DNA from: Candidatus Pacebacteria bacterium UBA1364
GTDB taxonomy: Bacteria > Patescibacteriota > Microgenomatia > UBA1400 > PJMF01
Direction of reading: 5' to 3'
Assembly (NCBI GenBank): GCA_002306345.1
Contig: DBRQ01000006.1
Coordinates: 95,718 to 108,722 of the forward strand
Length of the DNA stretch: 13,005 nt
The translations under genes were made by a program, and so were the position numbers. Below, in pieces: positions 1-6,091 of this stretch (positions are counted from its first letter, which is position 1; every line of letters begins with the position of its first letter). Below the pieces are notes generated by a model. That model had not been told where the DNA came from, did not search any database, and worked only from the letters and a program-made list of their open reading frames with translations.

Positions 1-377
1 TGGTGGATAGTGCCATTGCTCAAAGTTTTAATTTAGATAATAAACAAGCAGAGGAGTATAAGATTAATTATGGCTTAGACCCTACGCAAATGGAAGGTAA
101 ATTGCTGCAGATCATTTCGCCAGTAATTGATAATTTAATCATTGATCTCCAAAAAGCTATTCGTTTTTTCACCCAGAATCATCCAGAAAATAAAATTAAA
201 AGAGTAGTGCTTTCAGGTGGTCCGGCTGCTATGAAAGGTTTAACGGAAAGAATTGTCCAAGCTTTGAACATAGAAGTATTACAGGCAGCGCCGTTTGCTA
301 AAGCCAAAGGCCAAATCCCAGAGCAAAATCAGCTTAGTTTTAGCGTCTGCATGGGTCTAATTGCCAGAAAACTATAA
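1..377 (+). CDS. pilM: Type IV pilus assembly protein PilM, C-terminal part (cut by left edge)
   Basis: The reading frame is open from the left edge (codon phase starts at base 3) and ends with TAA at 375-377, so only about the last 124 residues are present. PilM is an actin-like cytoplasmic ATPase-fold protein that binds the N-terminal tail of PilN and links the pilus motor to the membrane platform. The visible part carries the glycine-rich nucleotide-binding signature of the actin/FtsA/PilM fold (VVLSGGPAAMKGL, about residues 68-80 of the fragment) and the usual C-terminal helix ending in MGLIARKL. It is followed after 7 bp by pilN and then pilO, the standard pilMNO order, which supports the call. 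One cysteine is visible. No stop or frameshift interrupts the fragment. Confidence 0.85.
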   Translation, partial: VDSAIAQSFNLDNKQAEEYKINYGLDPTQMEGKLLQIISPVIDNLIIDLQKAIRFFTQNHPENKIKRVVLSGGPAAMKGLTERIVQALNIEVLQAAPFAKAKGQIPEQNQLSFSVCMGLIARKL

Positions 378-384
378 GACAGCA

Positions 385-936
385 ATGATTAATATCAATT
401 TTTTAGCCAATCGTGTCAGTCAAAAGGACAAGCAGAAGGAACAGGACGCCAAAATTTTTCACATCAGTATTTATGTTTTGATTGCGGCCGTCGTTTTGAT
501 GGTGGTAACTATTGCTTTTGAATTTTACGGCACGTTGCAAATTAGTAATTCTGAGAAAAAAATTAAAGAATATAAAGAAACTATCTTGGCACAAGAAGAT
601 GTTGAAATTAACTATTTAATTTTTGTTAATAAACTAAAAGCAATCAGTGAAATTTATCAAAAGCGTAGTAATAAACAAGAAGCGATGAATTATTTTTCTA
701 ATACTTTTGATGGAGTAGCAGAAGTTATCGGCATGAATTATCAGGAAGAACAAGGCGGTTTGGTACTACAACTACAAAGTGATAATGTTTTCCGTCTAGA
801 AGACATTGATAATATTCTCAATAGCACTGAATTACGTAAAAAATATCAAAATGTGGAAAAAAGCGCCTTAATCCGCACCGATGCTGGTAGTTATAAATTG
901 ACCTTGAAATTAGAGTTAAAGAAAGAATTAAATTAA
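385..936 (+). CDS. pilN: Type IV pilus inner-membrane platform protein PilN
   Basis: This 183-residue protein starts at ATG 385. I prefer it to the in-frame TTG at 361, which lies inside pilM, because PilN proteins typically open with MININ-like residues; here they are MININFLA. That short cytoplasmic tail is the segment known to dock into PilM. It is followed by a charged stretch, a single transmembrane helix at about residues 25-47 and a probable coiled coil at about 52-85, then a small extracytoplasmic alpha/beta domain. In T4P systems PilN pairs with PilO in the inner membrane and connects cytoplasmic PilM to the rest of the machine. It has no cysteine. No good Shine-Dalgarno sequence precedes the start, so translation is probably coupled to pilM, whose stop is 7 bp upstream. 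Confidence 0.85.
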   Translation: MININFLANRVSQKDKQKEQDAKIFHISIYVLIAAVVLMVVTIAFEFYGTLQISNSEKKIKEYKETILAQEDVEINYLIFVNKLKAISEIYQKRSNKQEAMNYFSNTFDGVAEVIGMNYQEEQGGLVLQLQSDNVFRLEDIDNILNSTELRKKYQNVEKSALIRTDAGSYKLTLKLELKKELN

Positions 937-969
937 ATAATTATAAAAAATTCAAAATTAAGTTAAAAA

Positions 970-1809
970 ATGATCGAAAATAAAAATGAATTTAACTGGC
1001 GATTGTTTTGGAATACTCGCAAAGAACTGGTTTTGGCGGTTTTGTTTTTTATCCTTAGTTCTCTAATCATTTTTATCGGAATTATCCAGCAAATTTCTCC
1101 AATTAAAGCTAATCTTAGTAAATTAAAAGATAGGGAAACAGAAGAGGCCAAGTTCTTGGAAAAAACTAAGCAACTTCAACAATTGGCGGTTGATCCCAAC
1201 TTTAAGCAATCATCAAACATCGATGAAGTACTACCTTCTCATAAACCTCTCTTAGAAATCCTTAACAATCTTAACAATGTGGCTAACACTGCAGAAGTGA
1301 CCATTAAAAATTTTAGCCTTAATCCTGGAGAAATTGCTTCAGATACCACCAAAGTTAAAAAAAGCACCACTGAGCAAAGATATGATTACCTAGATTTGGA
1401 TTTTAGCGTCAGTGGTTCATTGTGGAAAATTCAAAATTTTCTGAGTCTCATTGAACAAGTCACTCCTATCAGCACTATCACCAGTATTTCCATCAATCGC
1501 AACATTGACGAGGATAAAAATGCGCAAGCTCAAGCAGATTTAATCTTACGTACTTTTTATTTTACTCAGCCTATCAAAACCACTATTACTAGCCCTTTGC
1601 CAGCAATTGCCACGACTGATCAACAAATTCTTAATAACGTCAATGAATTAATTCCCAATAGTCTAAAAGAACAAAATGAAATCATCACAGGCGATCGTGG
1701 CAACCTTTTTGGTATCCAGGGAAAAAGCATTGAAGAGCTAGAAAAAGAACTCAATAGTCAAGCAGCAAGCCAAGGAGCAAACGCAGCATTGCCATCTGAC
1801 ACATTATAA
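970..1809 (+). CDS. pilO: Type IV pilus inner-membrane platform protein PilO
   Basis: This 279-residue protein has a cytoplasmic N-terminus of about 18 residues, one transmembrane helix at about residues 19-40, a coiled-coil stretch at about 46-72, and an extracytoplasmic domain with the ferredoxin-like PilO pattern (YDYLDLDFSVSGS, about 138-150, then a helix and TITSISINR, about 169-177). The C-terminal 70 or so residues are polar and look disordered. It is the usual partner of PilN and follows pilN by 33 AT-rich bases, with no clear Shine-Dalgarno site. The assignment rests on topology, gene order and the short strand-helix-strand pattern; sequence conservation in this family is low. It ends 2 bp from the oppositely oriented khpA, and I see no terminator between them. 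Confidence 0.8.
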   Translation: MIENKNEFNWRLFWNTRKELVLAVLFFILSSLIIFIGIIQQISPIKANLSKLKDRETEEAKFLEKTKQLQQLAVDPNFKQSSNIDEVLPSHKPLLEILNNLNNVANTAEVTIKNFSLNPGEIASDTTKVKKSTTEQRYDYLDLDFSVSGSLWKIQNFLSLIEQVTPISTITSISINRNIDEDKNAQAQADLILRTFYFTQPIKTTITSPLPAIATTDQQILNNVNELIPNSLKEQNEIITGDRGNLFGIQGKSIEELEKELNSQAASQGANAALPSDTL

Positions 1810-1811
1810 AA

Positions 1812-2045
1812 TTATTCTTCTTGCAAAATCACCCGTACTCGTAAATGTTCTCTAACTGCTTTAACTTGAGCAAGTTTGCGAATGGCTTTGATCACGTTGC
1901 CGCCACGGCCAATGACACGACCAATGTCGTCAGGGTGTAATTTTAGTTCAAAAGTTGTCAAATCCGTTTCTTCAACTTCGTTAATTTCCAAATCTTCTGG
2001 GTGTTCAACCATGCGTAATAAAATAAATTCAAGTAAACTTTTCAT
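1812..2045 (-). CDS. khpA: KH-domain RNA-binding protein KhpA (YlqC family)
   Basis: This 77-residue protein is a single KH domain. Residues 40-55 read DIGRVIGRGGNVIKAI, with the G-x-x-G RNA-binding loop at residues 46-49. Its length and layout match the KhpA/YlqC family, cytoplasmic RNA chaperones that in Gram-positive bacteria pair with KhpB and influence cell elongation and small-RNA stability. It sits 3 bp after the rpsP stop, an rpsP-khpA arrangement widespread in bacteria, and probably shares the rpsP transcript. No Shine-Dalgarno site is visible, so it probably depends on translational coupling. It has no cysteine. It ends 2 bp from the end of pilO on the other strand. Confidence 0.92.
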   Translation of the reverse strand: MKSLLEFILLRMVEHPEDLEINEVEETDLTTFELKLHPDDIGRVIGRGGNVIKAIRKLAQVKAVREHLRVRVILQEE

Positions 2046-2048
2046 ATT

Positions 2049-2516
2049 TTAAGCTTGAGGAATTTCTTCTATTTTAGTTTTTGTAACAGCCTCGGCCGCT
2101 TCTGCAGTGTGAGCAGTTGCAATTGAGACAACAGACTCGGTAGCTTTTTCAGCAGCTGGAGTTTCTTCTTTCACCATAGGTTCTGTTGGCTCGGTTTTTA
2201 CTTCCGCTTTAACATTAGCTGCCTCGACCGCTTTTTTCTTAGCTTTTTTGGACGGGCCGACTTTTTTCACTGGAAAGGGCTTGCCAGACTGAAAACGTTT
2301 AAAAAGAGCAGCGACTGTTTCAGTGGCTTTGGCCCCTTTTTTGATCCATTCTTCATAAGCTTTGACATCAATTTGTAATTCTTTAGGTGTCACTGGACTA
2401 TAATGGCCAAGTAAAGCGGTGTATTTACCATCTCTTTTGTCACGAGCCTCATTAACCACAATGCGATAGTGGGCTTGATGTTTTTTACCAAATCTAGCAA
2501 GTTTGATTTTTAGCAT
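2049..2516 (-). CDS. rpsP: Small ribosomal subunit protein bS16 with a long C-terminal extension
   Basis: Residues 1-83 are a clear bS16: MLKIKLARFGKKHQAHYRIV at the start, RDKRDGKY at 25-32, and AYEEWIKKGAKATETVAALF near 53-72. bS16 is a structural protein of the 30S subunit that binds 16S rRNA early in assembly. The family is usually about 80-100 residues; here residues 84-155 add a tail of about 70 residues, first a Lys-rich stretch (KKAKKKA) and then an Ala/Glu/Thr-rich, probably disordered segment. ATG 2516 is a sound start because it begins exactly at the conserved MLKIKLARFG. There is no Shine-Dalgarno sequence, and a good promoter lies just 8 nt upstream (listed separately). It is followed by khpA. 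Confidence 0.95.
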   Translation of the reverse strand: MLKIKLARFGKKHQAHYRIVVNEARDKRDGKYTALLGHYSPVTPKELQIDVKAYEEWIKKGAKATETVAALFKRFQSGKPFPVKKVGPSKKAKKKAVEAANVKAEVKTEPTEPMVKEETPAAEKATESVVSIATAHTAEAAEAVTKTKIEEIPQA

Positions 2517-2524
2517 AGAGATGA

Positions 2525-2553
2525 ATTTTACCCTGAAATGCGAATTTTCTCAA
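2525..2553 (-). promoter_or_regulatory. rpsP: Putative promoter of rpsP-khpA, near-leaderless
   Basis: On the minus strand, TTGAGA (2553-2548) and TAAAAT (2530-2525) are separated by 17 bp. Each differs from the sigma-70 consensus at one base. Only 8 nt separate the -10 box from the ATG at 2516, so the expected transcript start falls within one or two bases of the start codon. This fits the absence of a ribosome binding site. The promoter lies entirely in the 45-bp gap after rnc. Confidence 0.55.
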
Positions 2554-2561
2554 CAAGCGTT

Positions 2562-3227
2562 TCAGGTCAGTTTTGTAAGGGCGGCAGTCGCAGCGGCTTG
2601 TTGCGCGAGCTGTTTACTGTGGCCTACGCCAACCCCATAAATTTTATCACCGACCAAAACTTCCACGGTAAATTCTTTGTCATGATCAGGACCAATAGCC
2701 TTAATCACCTGATAAACCGGTGTGCCAAGTGCACGTGCTTGCATTTCTTCTTGCAACAAACTTTTTTGGTCTTTGTAACTGCCAGTTTGCAAAATGTCAT
2801 TAAATTTAGGAAAAAGATATTTGGCCAAAAAAGCTTGCACTGCCTCAAAACCTTGATCAAGATATAAGGCGCCAATCACTGCCTCCATCAGATCAGCCAA
2901 CAAACTTTTATTCTTACGACCCCCACTTAACTCTTCGCCTTTACTCAAAAACATTTGTTTATCAAGCTTTAATTCTTTAGCTAATTGAGCCAAAGTCTCT
3001 GTACGCACCAAAGCGCTGCGATAAGCAGTTAATTTACCTTCATTTTCTTTAGGCCTTTGCTGGTAAAGATAAAGAGTGGCAGCCAACTCCAAAACGGCGT
3101 CGCCTAAAAATTCTAAGCGCTCGTTGGATTCAGTGGCCGTAGTCCCGGATTGAGTTTTTTCGTTAAGTGAGCTGCGATGGGAAAGAGCAGTAATCAAGAG
3201 GGCTTTATTGTGAAAATCCAAAATCAT
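2562..3227 (-). CDS. rnc: Ribonuclease III
   Basis: This 221-residue protein has the complete two-domain layout of bacterial RNase III, the Mg-dependent endonuclease that cuts double-stranded RNA in rRNA maturation and mRNA turnover. The catalytic domain (about 1-145) holds the signature NERLEFLGDAVL at residues 35-46, with E39 and D43, and the second acidic pair D112 and E115 in LADLMEAVIGALYLD. The dsRNA-binding domain occupies about residues 150-221 and ends with the typical GHSKQLAQQAAATAAL helix. All four active-site acids are present, so it should be active. The start at ATG 3227 has an AGGA ribosome binding site inside the end of the upstream acyl-carrier-like gene, whose stop is 2 bp away. 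It has no cysteine. Confidence 0.96.
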   Translation of the reverse strand: MILDFHNKALLITALSHRSSLNEKTQSGTTATESNERLEFLGDAVLELAATLYLYQQRPKENEGKLTAYRSALVRTETLAQLAKELKLDKQMFLSKGEELSGGRKNKSLLADLMEAVIGALYLDQGFEAVQAFLAKYLFPKFNDILQTGSYKDQKSLLQEEMQARALGTPVYQVIKAIGPDHDKEFTVEVLVGDKIYGVGVGHSKQLAQQAAATAALTKLT

Positions 3228-3229
3228 GA

Positions 3230-3505
3230 CTATCCTAGTTCATATTCATCATAAACCAATTTGGCCAATTCAGCCACACTGGCATGAGCATTTTCTGTTA
3301 ACTCTTTGTAGACGTTTTTTTCGTTTAAATTAATATCAAATTCTTTATTAATGTAATCCACTAAGCGACCGGTGTCGGTATCTAAATCTAAACCCAAATC
3401 TTCTTCTAGATCAGCATCAGGAACGACTTCTTCAATGTCATTACTAGTGATGTCTGTTAACAACTGTCTTAATCGATTAAAAATTTCTGGATCAATTTTG
3501 TTCAT
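3230..3505 (-). CDS. Acyl-carrier-protein-like protein lacking the phosphopantetheine serine
   Basis: This 91-residue acidic protein has the helix pattern and motifs of an acyl carrier protein: [10 protein letters not shown] (residues 31-40) aligns with the ACP segment before the prosthetic-group site, and [15 protein letters not shown] (48-62) with the helix II-III region. In a functional ACP the aspartate is followed by the serine that carries 4'-phosphopantetheine (the DSL motif). Here residues 40-43 are DLDT, and no serine occurs between residues 22 and 75. It is therefore unlikely to carry acyl chains in the usual way. ATG 3505 is chosen because the ACP-like sequence begins there; the frame upstream overlaps nusB. 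The gene overlaps the nusB stop by 14 bp and precedes rnc by 2 bp, so it is co-expressed with RNA-processing genes. Its function is unknown; a protein-interaction role is possible. Confidence 0.75.
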   Translation of the reverse strand: MNKIDPEIFNRLRQLLTDITSNDIEEVVPDADLEEDLGLDLDTDTGRLVDYINKEFDINLNEKNVYKELTENAHASVAELAKLVYDEYELG

Positions 3506-3962
3506 AAACGTCTTTCTTTTTTGCTTTGGAATCACTTTTGTTAATATTATGAGTTTCACTCTCCTTAAATAAAATTTTACCCAAAACACCATTAACAAAT
3601 TTAGCAGAAGTTTCAGAACCAAACTCCTTGGCTAATTCAACGGCTTCATCAATCAAAACTTTTTTGGGCGTCTTTTTTAAGCGGCTTTCAAAAATGATGA
3701 GACGCATGATGGCCAAATCAACTTTATTAATTTCAGACAGTGGCCGCTCTGGAGCGTGCAAAGCAATCTCCGCATCTAATTCTGGCACCGCCAATTTAAT
3801 TTTTTCCAGTAATTGAGCGTCTTCTGCACTAACGATCTCCGGATCAAAATATTGCACCGCTTGTGCCTCAAAAGTGTGCGCAAATAACAATTGCATCAAA
3901 AATACTCGATGTTCGTGACGCTGATCATGCTTTGCTGGCGAATCATCATCTAAAAAATACAT
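3492..3962 (-). CDS. nusB: Transcription antitermination factor NusB
   Basis: This 156-residue all-helical protein has the most conserved NusB stretch at about residues 103-130 ([14 protein letters not shown], then [10 protein letters not shown]). NusB binds boxA RNA together with NusE (uS10) in the rRNA antitermination complex. The N-terminal helix [18 protein letters not shown] (about 15-32) matches the family's first helix. ATG 3962 is preferred over an in-frame TTG at 3989, which adds nine poorly conserved residues. There is no Shine-Dalgarno sequence. The protein has about 12 extra residues at the N-terminus and a Lys/Ser-rich tail of about 20 residues beyond the NusB core. It has no cysteine. 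The C-terminal codons overlap the acyl-carrier-like gene. Confidence 0.92.
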   Translation of the reverse strand: MYFLDDDSPAKHDQRHEHRVFLMQLLFAHTFEAQAVQYFDPEIVSAEDAQLLEKIKLAVPELDAEIALHAPERPLSEINKVDLAIMRLIIFESRLKKTPKKVLIDEAVELAKEFGSETSAKFVNGVLGKILFKESETHNINKSDSKAKKKDVYEQN

Positions 3963-3973
3963 AGATAAACAGT

Positions 3974-4002
3974 AGACTAGGGGAGACAAAGTCTTTTTTC
4001 AA
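3974..4002 (-). promoter_or_regulatory. nusB: Possible weak promoter before nusB
   Basis: On the minus strand, TTGAAA (4002-3997) and TAGTCT (3979-3974) are 17 bp apart and 11 nt before the nusB ATG, in the 70-bp gap after rpmF. The -10 box matches the consensus poorly. It is listed because nusB lacks a ribosome binding site and the spacing resembles that of the rpsP promoter. It could be chance, with nusB simply transcribed from the rpmF promoter. Confidence 0.25.
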
Positions 4003-4032
4003 GAGGCAAATTCAAAGGCAAAATTAAGTTCT

Positions 4033-4188
4033 TTAAAGACCTAAATTCTTGAGCATAGCGGCGACAAAACCTTGTTTGTGTAAGGGAATGGCGCTAGTTT
4101 TGGGATCTTTTTTGATCTTGGCCTTGTTGCCAGCACGACGTTTGCCTTGCTCTACTCGAGTAATTTTGTTTTTTGGTAATGCGCCCAT
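4033..4188 (-). CDS. rpmF: Large ribosomal subunit protein bL32, short zinc-free form
   Basis: This 51-residue basic protein reads MGALPKNKITRVEQGKRRAG at its start, continues with a Lys-rich stretch, and ends HKQGFVAAMLKNLGL. The N-terminal pattern (small residues, P-K-x-K, then a run R-R-A) and basic character match bL32, a late-assembling component of the 50S subunit. The usual bL32 is about 55-60 residues, often with two CxxC-type zinc motifs; this one has no cysteine and is a zinc-independent version. ATG 4188 is preceded by a good ribosome binding site (AAGGAA, 4199-4194) and by a promoter (4229-4257). It is the first gene of the leftward block rpmF-nusB-acp-rnc-rpsP-khpA. It was found by translating the minus strand directly. 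The alternative is an unrelated small basic protein, which I think is unlikely. Confidence 0.85.
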   Translation of the reverse strand: MGALPKNKITRVEQGKRRAGNKAKIKKDPKTSAIPLHKQGFVAAMLKNLGL

Positions 4189-4228
4189 AGGATTTCCTTA
4201 TTCATTTTGTGTCTTATACAAAGGACAG

Positions 4229-4257
4229 ATTATAGCTGTTTTGTTAAGTAGGCGCAA
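4229..4257 (-). promoter_or_regulatory. rpmF: Promoter of rpmF
   Basis: On the minus strand, TTGCGC (4257-4252) and a perfect TATAAT (4234-4229) are separated by 17 bp. The expected transcript start is near 4222, leaving a leader of about 34 nt that includes the AAGGAA ribosome binding site of rpmF. This may drive the whole leftward housekeeping block. Confidence 0.6.
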
Positions 4258-4268
4258 GATTACGCTTT

Positions 4269-4287
4269 TTGTCAAATTAATTGACAA
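4269..4287. repeat. Perfect 7-bp inverted repeat, possible operator
   Basis: ttgtcaa - attaa - ttgacaa is a perfect dyad with a 5-bp spacer, 11 bp beyond the -35 box of the rpmF promoter. No T-run follows, so it is not an intrinsic terminator. It could be an operator for a dimeric regulator, or simply two back-to-back -35-like TTGACA hexamers. Confidence 0.4.
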
Positions 4288-4379
4288 GTACATTGCCAAA
4301 TCTAGACTACAAAAATTGTGCTAAGTACGGAAAAAATAAGTAATTTTACCAAAAAACTCAAACTTCTCTCTGACCCATT

Positions 4380-4409
4380 TTGTTTAAAAGACACAACTTG
4401 TGATATAAT
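4380..4409 (+). promoter_or_regulatory. Promoter of the 516-aa gene, extended -10 type
   Basis: TTGTTT (4380-4385) is followed after 18 bp by a perfect TATAAT (4404-4409), which is preceded by TGA to form an extended -10 element. The expected transcript start is near 4416, giving a leader of about 75 nt before the ATG at 4491. Confidence 0.6.
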
Positions 4410-4418
4410 TTCTGCTAG

Positions 4419-4467
4419 TCTTAAGTCTTGGTGTTTCGTTTATTCTTTAATAAATAAATCTTAAGTC
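4419..4467 (+). repeat. Repeated 9-mer tcttaagtc in the 5' leader
   Basis: The sequence tcttaagtc occurs at 4419-4427 and again at 4459-4467, exactly 40 bp apart, both within the predicted leader of the 516-aa gene. Each copy contains the palindrome cttaag. It may be a regulatory or RNA element, or chance in an AT-rich leader. Confidence 0.3.
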
Positions 4468-4490
4468 ACTCGTCAGGAGAGCATAAAGAT

Positions 4491-6041
4491 ATGGCAAAGA
4501 CAGAAACTTCACCACAACAGGAAATAGTAGCTCCTTTCATTGATTATGTTGGAGCGAAAGAAATCAGAGAAACTCTAGATTTTGCCGCACTAGCTTCTCA
4601 TCCAGAAACTGCTGCCAAAACCCCTGAACTACAAAGTGTAATTGCTTTAATTAAAGACAGGCAGGAAGAGGCTGCGCAAGAAACTGGGCCTAACACTGAT
4701 GCCTCCTCAGAAACTCCTCCTCTGGCTGAACTTCAAGCTCGCAGTCTGCAAGTAGCACAAGAACTAAAAAAGACAGAACCAAAACCAAAATCATTCACTC
4801 AATTTACCGAACAAATCATTAACCTCTTACCAAAGAAACTCTTTAAACGTTCAAGTTTGGCTACTATTTTGGCTGTCACTACTTTTGCCGCTCACAACGT
4901 CTTGGAAGCTAGTGGCAATAAGCAACAAAACCAAGACACCACTCCTCTCATTAAACCAGTGTCAGCGGAGACAATTGGCACTGATAACTTAGAATTTGAC
5001 GCGGCAGAACTACCTCTTAAAGCTCAAGTCGTTAATGAAGACCAAACCAAATCATCTGAATCAGCACCAAGCACTGCAATAGAAGAGATGGCAGAAACTT
5101 TTGATGCTGCCGCGCTAGTTAATCAATTTATCATTGATGAAAAATTTCCAAAAAATTTAACTCGAGAACAAAATGCTGCTTTCATTCAGGCACTAAATGA
5201 TCGACGAGGTCCTCAGCCAATTTGGACAGATAAAGTCAGAGATGCAGCAGGCAACCCCGGAATTTATTATTACGACGTCGCTGCTAATAAGATGAAAATT
5301 TTACTGGGCAGTTATGAAGACCATAAAGCTATTATTGAACAAAACTACCTGCCTTTGTACGTAGAAGTGTATACAGAAGAAGGCACTGGCAATTTGCAGT
5401 TTGTACACCCGACAAGTAAAGAATTGATCACTGTCCCCAACAGTGCCAACTTTGACTGGGATACTATCATTACTGCTGACAATTACTACCAAAGTCTAGC
5501 GGATGGCACATTAAATTTGTCAGGAGCTGATCAAGATAGTTTTGTTGAGTTTGTGGTGGTTGGCTACGACAAGATGCAGACTGAAGAATCAAAAAAATAC
5601 AAAACTAATCTTGTACCGGCTATTCTCATGGATCAGCAATCAATTGAGCTCGCCGAATCTCAGGGCAGATACTTTCCATACTATTGCCTCAAAATGTTAA
5701 TTATTAAAACAGATGAGAACGGCCAACCAACTCACGGTATCATAACATTAATTGGCTCAGTTCTAATGAAATTAGTTCAGGAGAACGGCGCCAAAGAAAC
5801 CGATCTTATCTTACTAACTGCTCAAGGTAAAACTGAGGAATTGAAGGATAAAGCGGGACAAATTTTTTACGTTAGCATTAGTACTAAACAAGATAAAATG
5901 TGGGCTAATAACGAGCGATCTAGTATTGATCAATTTAAAAATATCGCTCCTACTGTCACGGCTTATGATCAAGCTGTTGAGAAGAATGTCCCTCAAAGTG
6001 GCAATATTATTCTTACTTCGCAATTGATCATCGAAAGATAA
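4491..6041 (+). CDS. Uncharacterised 516-aa protein with one internal hydrophobic segment
   Basis: I do not recognise this protein. Residues 1-115 are hydrophilic, Ala/Glu/Gln-rich and probably partly disordered. A basic patch (KKLFKR, 115-120) precedes one moderately hydrophobic stretch (about 121-138), which could be a single membrane anchor with the N-terminus inside, or a late signal sequence. Residues 140-200 are low-complexity. From about 205 to 516 lies a well-mixed globular region with Tyr-rich strands (GIYYYDV, 257-263; YLPLYVEVYTEEG, 286-298) and a long alpha/beta C-terminal part. A short motif recurs at residues 28-34 (TLDFAAL), 166-173 (NLEFDAAE) and 203-209 (TFDAAAL). There is a single cysteine (C399). 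The start ATG 4491 has an AGGAGA site 11 nt upstream and a good promoter. It lies upstream of the exported-protein operon and may be functionally linked to it. Confidence 0.7.
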   Translation: MAKTETSPQQEIVAPFIDYVGAKEIRETLDFAALASHPETAAKTPELQSVIALIKDRQEEAAQETGPNTDASSETPPLAELQARSLQVAQELKKTEPKPKSFTQFTEQIINLLPKKLFKRSSLATILAVTTFAAHNVLEASGNKQQNQDTTPLIKPVSAETIGTDNLEFDAAELPLKAQVVNEDQTKSSESAPSTAIEEMAETFDAAALVNQFIIDEKFPKNLTREQNAAFIQALNDRRGPQPIWTDKVRDAAGNPGIYYYDVAANKMKILLGSYEDHKAIIEQNYLPLYVEVYTEEGTGNLQFVHPTSKELITVPNSANFDWDTIITADNYYQSLADGTLNLSGADQDSFVEFVVVGYDKMQTEESKKYKTNLVPAILMDQQSIELAESQGRYFPYYCLKMLIIKTDENGQPTHGIITLIGSVLMKLVQENGAKETDLILLTAQGKTEELKDKAGQIFYVSISTKQDKMWANNERSSIDQFKNIAPTVTAYDQAVEKNVPQSGNIILTSQLIIER

Positions 6042-6050
6042 AACTTGCTC

Positions 6051-6080
6051 TTGTTTTATTACTGCAATCTTAGATACAAT
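6051..6080 (+). promoter_or_regulatory. Putative promoter of the 195-aa/607-aa/minor-pilin operon
   Basis: TTGTTT (6051-6056) and TACAAT (6075-6080) are 18 bp apart in the 50-bp gap after the 516-aa gene. The -35 hexamer and the spacing are the same as in the promoter at 4380-4409. The expected transcript start is about 5 nt before ATG 6092, which would make the mRNA nearly leaderless and fits the lack of a ribosome binding site. Confidence 0.4.
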
Positions 6081-6091
6081 GAAACGTGTAT

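Larger units (their letters stand above)
4189..4490. other. Divergent intergenic region between rpmF and the 516-aa gene
   Basis: About 300 bp with no convincing reading frame. It holds a leftward promoter for rpmF (4229-4257), a perfect inverted repeat (4269-4287), a rightward promoter for the 516-aa gene (4380-4409), and a 5' leader of about 75 nt containing a repeated 9-mer (4419-4427 and 4459-4467). No tRNA or recognisable riboswitch was seen. Confidence 0.6.

Noticed and set aside
2538..2867. Open plus-strand frame of 109 codons
   Set aside because: It is antisense to rnc, which has all catalytic residues in its own frame.
4049..4324. Open plus-strand frame of 91 codons in the rpmF region
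   Set aside because: It is antisense to the rpmF gene and runs through its promoter; no ribosome binding site and no recognisable protein.
6038..6059. Hairpin ataaaac-loop-gttttat after the 516-aa gene as a terminator
   Set aside because: The 7-bp stem is almost all A-T with an 8-nt loop and no T-run, and it overlaps the putative -35 box of the next promoter.
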